Below the pieces are notes generated by a model. It made no database searches, had not been told where the DNA came from, and was given only the letters and a program-made list of their open reading frames with translations. Source: Azovibrio restrictus DSM 23866 (GTDB lineage Bacteria; Pseudomonadota; Gammaproteobacteria; Burkholderiales; Rhodocyclaceae). From it: DNA of 64,000 bases. Shown here piece by piece: positions 16,120 through 23,494 of the stretch (positions are counted from its first letter, which is position 1; each line of letters begins with the position of its first letter). Made by a program: the position numbers and the translations under genes. The DNA is taken from the NCBI RefSeq assembly GCF_000429665.1, contig NZ_AUCH01000008.1:62001-126000 (forward strand), given 5' to 3'.

Positions 16120-17253
16120 ATGAACGATCCCAGATCCGTGGGCCTCGTCGTCCCCCAGACGGCGCGGTTCGACCAGGAAATCCTGCTCAAGAGCGGGGCC
16201 CGGCTGCCGGGCTTCGAACTCGTCTATGAAACCTACGGCGCCCTGAATGCCGCCCGCAGCAACGCGGTGCTGGTCTGCCACGCCCTGTCCGGCAGCCACC
16301 ACGTGGCCGGCTACCACGATGCCGCCCGGCCGGAGAAAACCCTGGGCTGGTGGGACAACCTGGTGGGACCGGGCAAGCCCCTGGATACCAACAAGTTCTT
16401 CGTGGTCGGGGTGAACAACCTGGGGGGCTGCTACGGCTCCACCGGGCCCATGTCCATCAACCCGGAAACCGGCAAGCCCTACGGGGCGGATTTTCCCCTG
16501 GTGACCGTGGAAGACTGGGTCGAAGCCCAGGCCCGGCTGGCCGACCAGCTCGGCATCGCCACCTGGGCGGCGGTGATCGGCGGTTCCCTGGGCGGCATGC
16601 AGGCCCTGCAATGGACCCTGGAGTACCCGGAGCGGGTCCGGCACGGCATCGTGATCGCCTCGGCGCCCAAGCTTTCGGCCCAGAACATCGCCTTCAACGA
16701 GGTGGCCCGCCAGGCCATCCTGTCCGACCCGGATTTCCACGGGGGCCACTACTACGAGCACGGGGTGGTGCCCAGGAACGGCCTGCGCCTGGCGCGCATG
16801 GTGGGTCACATCACCTATCTGTCCGACGACCAGATGGCGGAGAAGTTCGGGCGCCAGCTCCGCCACGGTGAGCACCGCTTCAACTACGACGTGGAATTCG
16901 AGATCGAGTCCTACCTGCGCTACCAGGGGGACAAGTTCGCCGGCTTCTTCGATGCCAACACCTATCTGCTCACCACCAAGGCCCTGGACTACTTCGATCC
17001 GGCCTTCGCCTTCGGCGGCGACCTGCGTGCCGCCCTGGCCCGGGCGCAGGCGGACTTCTTCGTGGCCTCCTTCACCACCGACTGGCGCTTTGCCCCCGAG
17101 CGCAGCCGGGAGATCGTCTATGCCCTGCTGCATAACGGCCTCCGGGTCAGCTACGCGGAGGTGGAATGCGATGCGGGCCACGACTCCTTCCTCCTCGATG
17201 CTCCCCATTACCACGCCGCCCTGGCTGCCTACCTGGAAGGGATAGCCCCATGA
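16120..17253 (+). CDS. metX: Homoserine O-acyltransferase MetX
   Basis: A 377-aa alpha/beta-hydrolase-fold enzyme that acylates homoserine (acetyl- or succinyl-CoA; not decided from the sequence) in methionine synthesis. Motifs: VCHALSGSHH near 50, VNNLGGCYGSTGP near 95, the nucleophile elbow GGSLGGMQALQW near 142, and C-terminal DAGHDSFLLD with the catalytic His. The ATG at 16120 has GGAG 5 nt upstream; the upstream TTG at 16105 lies in the terminator T-run and is rejected. It overlaps metW by ATGA. Confidence 0.95.
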   Translation: MNDPRSVGLVVPQTARFDQEILLKSGARLPGFELVYETYGALNAARSNAVLVCHALSGSHHVAGYHDAARPEKTLGWWDNLVGPGKPLDTNKFFVVGVNNLGGCYGSTGPMSINPETGKPYGADFPLVTVEDWVEAQARLADQLGIATWAAVIGGSLGGMQALQWTLEYPERVRHGIVIASAPKLSAQNIAFNEVARQAILSDPDFHGGHYYEHGVVPRNGLRLARMVGHITYLSDDQMAEKFGRQLRHGEHRFNYDVEFEIESYLRYQGDKFAGFFDANTYLLTTKALDYFDPAFAFGGDLRAALARAQADFFVASFTTDWRFAPERSREIVYALLHNGLRVSYAEVECDAGHDSFLLDAPHYHAALAAYLEGIAP

Positions 17254-17858
17254 CCCTGAACGGACGTTTCGATTTTGACCGGATCGCCGCCTGGATCACC
17301 CCCGGCGAGCGGGTCCTGGACCTGGGCTGCGGCGACGGCTCCCTGCTGAAATTCCTGCAGCGGGAGAAGGGCGTGCGCGGCTACGGCGTGGAGCTGGACC
17401 CGGACAACGTCACCGCCTGCATCCGGAACGGGGTGAACGTGCTGCAGTTCGACCTGGAGCGGGGCCTGTCCGGCTTCGAGGATGATTCCTTCGACCACGT
17501 GATCATGTCCCTGTCGCTGCAGACCGTGCGCCATACGGTGCCGCTCCTGAAGGAGATGCTGCGGGTCGGGCACGAGGCCGTGGTGTCCTTTCCCAACTTC
17601 GCCTACCGGCCGCACCGGGAAGCCATTGCCGCCGGGCGCATGCCGGTTTCCCGGCATCTGCCCTACCAGTGGTACGACTCCCCCAACGTGCGCTTCTTCA
17701 CCATTGCCGACTTCGACGCCCTGTGCGCCGAGCAGGGCATCCAGGTGCGGGAACTGCAGGCCTTCGCCGATGGCCGCCCGGTGGCCGGGGAGCCAAACCT
17801 GAACGGCGAGGTGGCCCTGTACCGGCTCGGACGTAGCGGTTCAGGCACGGGGAGCTGA
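17250..17858 (+). CDS. metW: Methionine biosynthesis protein MetW
   Basis: A 202-aa SAM-methyltransferase-fold protein. VLDLGCGDGSLLKFL near residue 22 is the SAM-binding motif I, and DHVIMSLSLQTVRHTVPLLKEMLRV follows the expected order. MetW accompanies MetX in many Proteobacteria and is reported to be needed for, or to assist, homoserine acylation. It is translationally coupled to metX through the 4-nt overlap, so it shares the SAM-II control. It overlaps the converging lapA-like gene by 18 nt. Confidence 0.95.
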   Translation: MTLNGRFDFDRIAAWITPGERVLDLGCGDGSLLKFLQREKGVRGYGVELDPDNVTACIRNGVNVLQFDLERGLSGFEDDSFDHVIMSLSLQTVRHTVPLLKEMLRVGHEAVVSFPNFAYRPHREAIAAGRMPVSRHLPYQWYDSPNVRFFTIADFDALCAEQGIQVRELQAFADGRPVAGEPNLNGEVALYRLGRSGSGTGS

Positions 17859-18224
17859 GTCCTCCGAGGCGGGGGCCGGGGTTTCGGGTGCCGGCTCCTC
17901 CTGCAGCTCATCCTGCACCGGCCGGGCTTCCGGCAGGCGGGCCGCCAGGCCTGCCATCTCCATACCCTGGCGTTCGCACAGGCGCTCCAGCTCCCCTATC
18001 CGCTTTTTCTGCCGCCCCAGCTGCCAGCGGTCCCGCAGCACGGCCGGGGTGCTGACCAGGGCCAGGATCAGGGCGCCCAAAGCCAGGGTGGCCAGGAGCA
18101 CCAGGGCCAGGGAGCTTTCCAGGGTCCAGAAGAACACATGCACCACCACCGGGCTGTTGTTCTGCAGGGCGAAGGCCCCGGCGGCGATGGCAAAGCAGAT
18201 GGCGAGCAGGGTGGCGAGCTGCAT
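17841..18224 (-). CDS. LapA-domain membrane protein
   Basis: A 127-aa protein with two membrane helices (~4-22 and ~36-60), the inter-helix sequence ALQNNSPVVVHVFFWTLESSLALVLL typical of LapA/YciS (DUF1049), then a coiled-coil-like charged tail and an acidic Pro-rich end. In E. coli LapA works with LapB in lipopolysaccharide assembly control; no lapB is adjacent here. The ATG at 18224 has AGGAG 7 nt upstream and is preferred to the longer start at 18266. Confidence 0.8.
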   Translation of the reverse strand: MQLATLLAICFAIAAGAFALQNNSPVVVHVFFWTLESSLALVLLATLALGALILALVSTPAVLRDRWQLGRQKKRIGELERLCERQGMEMAGLAARLPEARPVQDELQEEPAPETPAPASEDSAPRA

Positions 18225-18330
18225 GGGATTCTCCTGGGGATTTAGCCTCACCATACGGGGATTCACCCCTGGCGGGCAAGCCGCAAAAGCAGGGGCCGGC
18301 AGTGCCGGCCCCTTGTGCGAGGGTTGCGGT

Positions 18331-19179
18331 TCAGTAACCGCTGGCCATGGCCCTGAGGCGGGCCACCCGTTCCTCGGCCGGGGGGTGGGTGGAGAACAGG
18401 CCCCGCAGGCCGCCCCCCGAGAGGGGATTCATGATCATCATCTGGGCGGTTTCCGGATGGGCCTCGGCGGTGGCCATGGGAATGCCCCGGGCGTAGGCGT
18501 TGATCTTTTCCAGGGCATCGGCCAGGGCGTCGGGGTCGCCGCTGATCTCGGCGCCGCCCCGGTCGGCCTCGTACTCCCGGGCCCGGGAGATGGCCATCTG
18601 GATCACCGTGGCCGCCAGGGGCGCCAGGATCATCACCAGGATGCTGACGATGGGGTTGGCCGGCCGGCCTTCCGAGTCCCGGCCGCCGAAGAACATGGCG
18701 AAGTTGGCGAGCATGGAGATGGCACCGGCCATGGTGGCGGAGATGGTGGAGATGAGGATGTCCCGGTGCTGCACGTGGGCCAGTTCATGGGCCATCACGC
18801 CGCGGATTTCCCGGGCCGAGAGCAGGCGCAGGATGCCGGTGGTGGCGGCCACGGCGGCATTTTCCGGGTTGCGCCCGGTGGCGAAGGCGTTGGGCTGGGC
18901 CTCGTCGATGATGTAGACCTTGGGCATGGGCATCCGGGCCTTTGCGGCCAGCTCCCGCACCATGTTGTAGAACTGGGGCGCGGAGAACTCGTCCACCTCC
19001 CGGGCGTTGTACATCTTCAACACCATCTTGTCGGAGAACCAGTAGGAGAAGAAATTCATGCCTCCCCCCAGGACCAGGGCCAGCAGCATCCCCTGCTTGC
19101 CGCCCAGGGCGGCGCCCACGGCGCCGAACAGGGCCATGATGGCGGCCATGAGCATGGCGGTCTTGAACCAGTTGAACAT
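18331..19179 (-). CDS. htpX: Membrane zinc metalloprotease HtpX
   Basis: A 282-aa inner-membrane protease in envelope protein quality control. N-terminal hydrophobic helices (~7-22 and ~28-47) are followed by the HEXXH zinc motif in GVMAHELAHVQHRDI near 138, with the third ligand in REYEADRGGAE near 220. Two further hydrophobic segments lie at ~155-175 and ~180-200. AAGGAGG lies 5 nt before ATG 19179, which is preferred to the GTG two codons upstream. Monocistronic, as usual for a stress gene. Confidence 0.95.
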   Translation of the reverse strand: MFNWFKTAMLMAAIMALFGAVGAALGGKQGMLLALVLGGGMNFFSYWFSDKMVLKMYNAREVDEFSAPQFYNMVRELAAKARMPMPKVYIIDEAQPNAFATGRNPENAAVAATTGILRLLSAREIRGVMAHELAHVQHRDILISTISATMAGAISMLANFAMFFGGRDSEGRPANPIVSILVMILAPLAATVIQMAISRAREYEADRGGAEISGDPDALADALEKINAYARGIPMATAEAHPETAQMMIMNPLSGGGLRGLFSTHPPAEERVARLRAMASGY

Positions 19180-19239
19180 GTGCACCTCCTTGAGGCTGTG
19201 ATTGCGTCGTAGGATTAGATAGGGGCCAACCCTTCGAAT

Positions 19240-20166
19240 TCAAGCGCAGGTGCCGAAGCGATCGTTCGGTTTGATCGAATGCCCGGCCAGGAACTGGGCC
19301 GCCTGGAGACGCTTGCCCCCGGCCTTCTGCAGCTCCGTCAGACACAGGGCGCCGCTGCCGCAAGCCACCGTGATGCCTTCCTTGTCCACGGCCAGCACCG
19401 TGCCCGGCTCACCGCTCCCGGCCACGGGATGGGCGCCCCAGATCTTGACCGGCAGTTCCTGGAGGGTGGTCTGGGCGCAGGGAAAGGGATTGAAGGCGCG
19501 GATGTGGCGATCCAGCTCGGCGGCGCTGCGGCTCCAGTCGATCCGGGCTTCCGCCTTGTCGATCTTGGCGGCGTAGGTGACGCCGGCCTCGGGCTGGACC
19601 TGGCCCGCCAGGGGCAGGCGCGGCAGGGTCTCTGCCATCAGCCGGGCGCCCAGGAGCGCCAGCCGGTCGTGCAGGCTGGCCGCCGTGTCGTCGGGCGCGA
19701 TGGGGGTGCAGGCCCGGGCCAGCACCGGGCCGGTGTCCAGGCCCGCTTCCATCTGCATGATGCAGACGCCGCTTTCTGCGTCGCCCGCTTCGATGGCCCG
19801 CTGGATGGGCGCGGCGCCGCGCCAGCGGGGCAGCAGCGAGGCATGGATGTTGAGGCAGCCCAGGGCGGGCATGTCCAGCACTTCCTGGGGCAGGATGAGG
19901 CCGTAGGCCGCCACGATCATGGCGTCGGCGCCGATGGCGGCGATTTTGTCCCGGGCCTCGGCATCCTTTTTCAGGGACAGGGGCTGGAACACTTCCAGTC
20001 CGTGCGCCAGGGCCAGCTGCTTTACCGGCGAGGCCTGCAGCTGCATGCCCCGGCCGGCGGGCCGGTCGGGCTGGGTCAGGACCAGGGGAATTTGGTGCCC
20101 GGCATCGATCAGGGCGGCCAGGGCTGTGGCCGCGAATTCGGGGGTGCCCGCAAAGATCAGCTTCAT
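19240..20166 (-). CDS. fmt: Methionyl-tRNA formyltransferase
   Basis: A 308-aa enzyme that formylates initiator Met-tRNA using 10-formyl-THF. Motifs: MKLIFAGTPEFAA at the N-terminus, VLTQPDRPAGRG near 35, and the catalytic core LNIHASLLPRWRGAAPIQRAI near 107 with Asn/His, then MEAGLDTGP. The C-terminal OB-like domain (from ~205) is present. The start overlaps the def stop by ATGA, the classic def-fmt arrangement. The longer frame upstream overlaps def and is rejected. Confidence 0.96.
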   Translation of the reverse strand: MKLIFAGTPEFAATALAALIDAGHQIPLVLTQPDRPAGRGMQLQASPVKQLALAHGLEVFQPLSLKKDAEARDKIAAIGADAMIVAAYGLILPQEVLDMPALGCLNIHASLLPRWRGAAPIQRAIEAGDAESGVCIMQMEAGLDTGPVLARACTPIAPDDTAASLHDRLALLGARLMAETLPRLPLAGQVQPEAGVTYAAKIDKAEARIDWSRSAAELDRHIRAFNPFPCAQTTLQELPVKIWGAHPVAGSGEPGTVLAVDKEGITVACGSGALCLTELQKAGGKRLQAAQFLAGHSIKPNDRFGTCA

Positions 20167-20666
20167 GCGGTGATCCGGGCCTGCTTGGCCAGCTTGTTCT
20201 TGATGCGCATCTGTTTCAGTTGGGACAGGTGGTCCACGAATACCCGGCCCTGCAGGTGGTCCAGCTCGTGCTGGATGCACACGGCCAGCAGGCCGTCGGT
20301 GCTGAGGGTCTGGGGTTGCCCTTCCAGGTCCAGGTATTCCACGGTGACCTGGGCGGCCCGCTCCACCTTGTCGTAGATGCCGGGCACCGACAGGCAGCCC
20401 TCCTCATAGACCTGGACTCCGTCCTTGTGGGTGATGCGGGCGTTGATCAGCACCAGCAGCTGGTTCTTTTCCTCGGAAATGTCGATCACCACCACCTGCT
20501 TATGGATATTGACCTGGGTGGCGGCCAGGCCGATGCCCGGCGCTTCGTACATGGTCTCGGCCATATCGGCTACCAGGGCGCGAATGCCGTCGTCGATTTT
20601 TTCCACCGGAGCGGCGATTTTCTTCAAACGGGCATCGGGAAAGCGAAGAATGGGGAGTAGGGCCAT
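20163..20666 (-). CDS. def: Peptide deformylase
   Basis: A 167-aa Fe2+/Zn2+ hydrolase that removes N-formyl groups from nascent proteins. The three family motifs are intact: GIGLAATQVN near 45, EEGCLSVPG near 88 with the metal-binding Cys, and QHELDHLQG near 130 with the two metal-binding His and the catalytic Glu. It leads the def-fmt operon and is divergent from the LysM gene across ~140 bp. Confidence 0.97.
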   Translation of the reverse strand: MALLPILRFPDARLKKIAAPVEKIDDGIRALVADMAETMYEAPGIGLAATQVNIHKQVVVIDISEEKNQLLVLINARITHKDGVQVYEEGCLSVPGIYDKVERAAQVTVEYLDLEGQPQTLSTDGLLAVCIQHELDHLQGRVFVDHLSQLKQMRIKNKLAKQARITA

Positions 20667-20809
20667 GGGAAAGCTTGCTCTGTTAGATCATTACGTGCAG
20701 AATCTCAAGCACTTCCGAGAATTGGAACGGCATGAGCTTTCTGGGTGGGGTCCGTGAATTTGGACTGGCTCGGGCCCGGCATGTTCCACCGGTACACGAG
20801 GAAAAATCC

Positions 20810-21841
20810 ATGTCCCGTATTATATCTGCCCTCATCCTGGCTGTGGCCGCCGTCACCGCCTCCGCTTCCGAACCCCTGAAACTGGCTGCCAATGCGCCGG
20901 AAAGCCACATTGTGGTGAAGGGAGATACCCTCTGGGGTATTTCCGGCAAGTTCCTCAAGGAGCCCTGGCGCTGGCCTGAAATCTGGCGCCTCAACAAGGA
21001 CCAGATCAAGAATCCTCACCTTATTTATCCCGGTGACGTGGTCCTGCTCGACATGTCCGATGGCACTCCCCGACTGCGTCTGGGGAAGGGGGTCAAGACT
21101 TCCGGAAACGTGAAATTGTCGCCCAAAGTTCATAGCGAGCTCATTGACAAGGAAATCCCGTCGATTCCTGCTCATGTCATAGAGCCCTTCATCTCCCGGC
21201 CCCTGGTGGTGGGCGAGAAGGACCTGGAGAATGCGCCGCGCATCATCGGCACCGAAGAATCCCGGGTCATCGTCGGTAACGGCGATAGCATCTACGTCCT
21301 GGGCGTCCAGGAAGAGCATCCCCGGTGGTACATCTATCGTCCCGGCGTGCCCCTGAAGGATCCGGGCACCGGGGAAATCCTGGGCTACGAGGCCTTCTAT
21401 CTGGGTACGGCCGTGGTGAAGCGGCCCGGGGAAGTGACCATCATGGAAGTCCAGACCGCCAAGGAAGAAATCATCAAGGGCGACCTGCTGGTGCCGGCGG
21501 AACTGCCCGACCTGAAATCCTATGTGCCGCGCAAGGCCGAGTTTGAACTTTCCGGCCAGATCGTTTCCGTCTATGGCGGTGTCGGGGCCGGCGGCAAGGA
21601 TTCCGTGATCGCCATCAACCAGGGCATCCAGCACGGTATCGAAGTGGGCCATGTGCTGGGCCTGTTCACCAAGCGCACCACCACCTACCGGGACAAGGAC
21701 GGCCGTAACCAGACCAAGGAACTGCCTGAGGAACGCTATGGGGTGGTCTTCATCTTCCGCGCCTTCGACCGGATTTCCTACGGCCTGGTGATGGAGGCCG
21801 AGCAGCCCCTGGTTGCCGGAGATGCCGTCCACAACCCCTGA
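20810..21841 (+). CDS. LysM-domain peptidoglycan-binding protein
   Basis: A 343-aa protein with a Sec signal peptide (MSRIISALILAVAAVTASAS), so exported. A LysM domain follows at ~33-83: HIVVKGDTLWGISGKFL ... IKNPHLIYPGDVVLL. The ~250-residue remainder is conserved among Betaproteobacteria but has no catalytic motif I can identify. The ATG at 20810 is preceded by CGAGG. Its 3' end overlaps dprA by 20 nt. The divergent partner is def, a common neighbourhood. Confidence 0.85.
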   Translation: MSRIISALILAVAAVTASASEPLKLAANAPESHIVVKGDTLWGISGKFLKEPWRWPEIWRLNKDQIKNPHLIYPGDVVLLDMSDGTPRLRLGKGVKTSGNVKLSPKVHSELIDKEIPSIPAHVIEPFISRPLVVGEKDLENAPRIIGTEESRVIVGNGDSIYVLGVQEEHPRWYIYRPGVPLKDPGTGEILGYEAFYLGTAVVKRPGEVTIMEVQTAKEEIIKGDLLVPAELPDLKSYVPRKAEFELSGQIVSVYGGVGAGGKDSVIAINQGIQHGIEVGHVLGLFTKRTTTYRDKDGRNQTKELPEERYGVVFIFRAFDRISYGLVMEAEQPLVAGDAVHNP

Positions 21842-22934
21842 GGGGGAGCGCCAGGAGCTGGCCGCCTGGTTGCGGCTGACCCTGGCCCCGGGCATAGGCG
21901 GGGAGTCCCAGCGCAAGCTGCTGCGGGCTTTCGGCCTACCCGGGCAGGTCTTTGCCGCTGGCCGGGACGCCCTGGCCCAGGTGATAGGCCCCAGGGCTGA
22001 ACGCTTGCTGGAAGCCGATGTGGAAGCCGCCCTCGAGGCGGCTTTGTTTTGGGCGGAACAGCCGGGGAACCGCATCCTCACCCTGGCGGACCCGGATTAT
22101 CCGCCCCTGCTGCTGCAGATTCCCGATCCGCCCACCCTGCTCTATGTGCGTGGCGATCCGGCCCTGCTGTCCCGGCCGGCCCTGGCGGTGGTCGGGAGCC
22201 GCAATGCCACTCCCCAGGGGCTGAAATCGGCGGAATCCTTCGCCCAGGCCCTGGCCAGAGCGGGATTTGCCATCGTCAGCGGCCTCGCCCTGGGCATCGA
22301 TGCGGCAGCCCACCGGGGTGCCCTGGCGGCGGGAGGCGTGACCATCGCCGTGGTCGGCACCGGGGCGGACCGGCTGTACCCGGCCCGCAATCAGGCGCTG
22401 GGGCGGCAGATCATCGAAACCGGAGTCATGGTCTCCGAGTTTCCCCTGGGCACGCCGGCCATGGCCGCCAATTTTCCCCGCCGCAACCGTATCATTTCCG
22501 GCTTGGCCCGGGGCGTGCTGGTGGTGGAGGCGGCGCCGGAGAGCGGTTCCCTGATCACCGCCCGCCTGGCCGGCGAGCAGGGCCGGGAGGTATTCGCCAT
22601 GCCGGGGTCCATCCATTCCCCCCTGTCCCGGGGCTGCCACCAGCTGATCAAGCAGGGCGCCAGGCTGGTGGAGTCGGCCCAGGACATCTTTGACGAACTG
22701 GGCCTGCCCCCGGTCCCCCAGGCTCTGCCGACGCTGCCTGCGGAGCCCCCCGCCGGGTCCGATGCCGGGGCCCGGGTGCTGGCTGGCCTGGGGCACGATC
22801 CCTGCACCCTGGATGATCTGGTCATGCGCACCGGCTTGACGGCGGATGCGCTTCTCGCCATCCTGATGGGGCTGGAACTGGAGGGGCGGGTGGCTGCCCT
22901 GTCCGGCAACCGCTACCAGCGACTGCAAGCCTGA
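21822..22934 (+). CDS. dprA: DNA-processing protein DprA
   Basis: A 370-aa cytoplasmic protein that loads RecA on incoming single-stranded DNA during transformation. It has an N-terminal helical region, then the Rossmann-like core with VVGSRNATPQGLKSAE near 118, IVSGLALGIDAAAHRGAL near 145, GTGADRLYPARN near 172 and FPRRNRIISGLARGVLVVEA near 210. A winged-helix tail (~305-370, LDDLVMRTGLTADALLAILMGLELEGRV) is present. ATG 21822 is chosen over TTG 21813. Confidence 0.95.
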   Translation: MPSTTPEGERQELAAWLRLTLAPGIGGESQRKLLRAFGLPGQVFAAGRDALAQVIGPRAERLLEADVEAALEAALFWAEQPGNRILTLADPDYPPLLLQIPDPPTLLYVRGDPALLSRPALAVVGSRNATPQGLKSAESFAQALARAGFAIVSGLALGIDAAAHRGALAAGGVTIAVVGTGADRLYPARNQALGRQIIETGVMVSEFPLGTPAMAANFPRRNRIISGLARGVLVVEAAPESGSLITARLAGEQGREVFAMPGSIHSPLSRGCHQLIKQGARLVESAQDIFDELGLPPVPQALPTLPAEPPAGSDAGARVLAGLGHDPCTLDDLVMRTGLTADALLAILMGLELEGRVAALSGNRYQRLQA

Positions 22935-22942
22935 GCTCCCCT

Positions 22943-23389
22943 ATGATCGACATCCTCGTCTACCTCTTTGAAAACTATTCGGATTTTTCCTCCCACCCGG
23001 AGGGGGATTCCCTGGCCCGCAAGCTTTCTGCCGTGGGCTTCGACGAGCTGGAGATCGGGGCCGCCCTGGACTGGCTTGCTGCCCTGCGCCAGAGTCCCGT
23101 GCCGGTTTTTGCCAGCCGTGGCCTGCGTATCTTCACCGAGGCGGAGCGGGAGCGCCTGGGAGAAGGCTGTCTGGACTTCCTGATCTTCCTGGAACGGGCC
23201 GGGGTCATCGATCCTCCCCTGCGGGAGCTGGTCCTGGACCGCTGCCTGGATCTGCCCGAGGCCCCGGTCTCCCTGGAGCGCTTCAAGGTCATCGTGCTGA
23301 TGGTGCTGTGGAGCCGGGACCAGGAACTGGACCCCCTGATTGTCGAGGAGCTGCTGGCCGATGCGGCCGAACCCTGCAGCTTCCATTAG
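22943..23389 (+). CDS. smg: Smg family protein (DUF494)
   Basis: A 148-aa acidic, helix-rich protein beginning MIDILVYLFENY, the signature of Smg/DUF494. Molecular function is unknown. It lies 8 bp after dprA, as in many Proteobacteria (dprA-smg-topA/topB), and is very probably co-transcribed with it. Confidence 0.9.
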   Translation: MIDILVYLFENYSDFSSHPEGDSLARKLSAVGFDELEIGAALDWLAALRQSPVPVFASRGLRIFTEAERERLGEGCLDFLIFLERAGVIDPPLRELVLDRCLDLPEAPVSLERFKVIVLMVLWSRDQELDPLIVEELLADAAEPCSFH

Positions 23390-23494
23390 CATGTTCCGGG
23401 CGGCGCCTTGCGGCGTTCGCCCTTCCCCCCTTATCATCCGACGCACTTTTTCACGGGGCGGCCTTGCGCCGGGCCCATCAATAGGCAAAAGTCC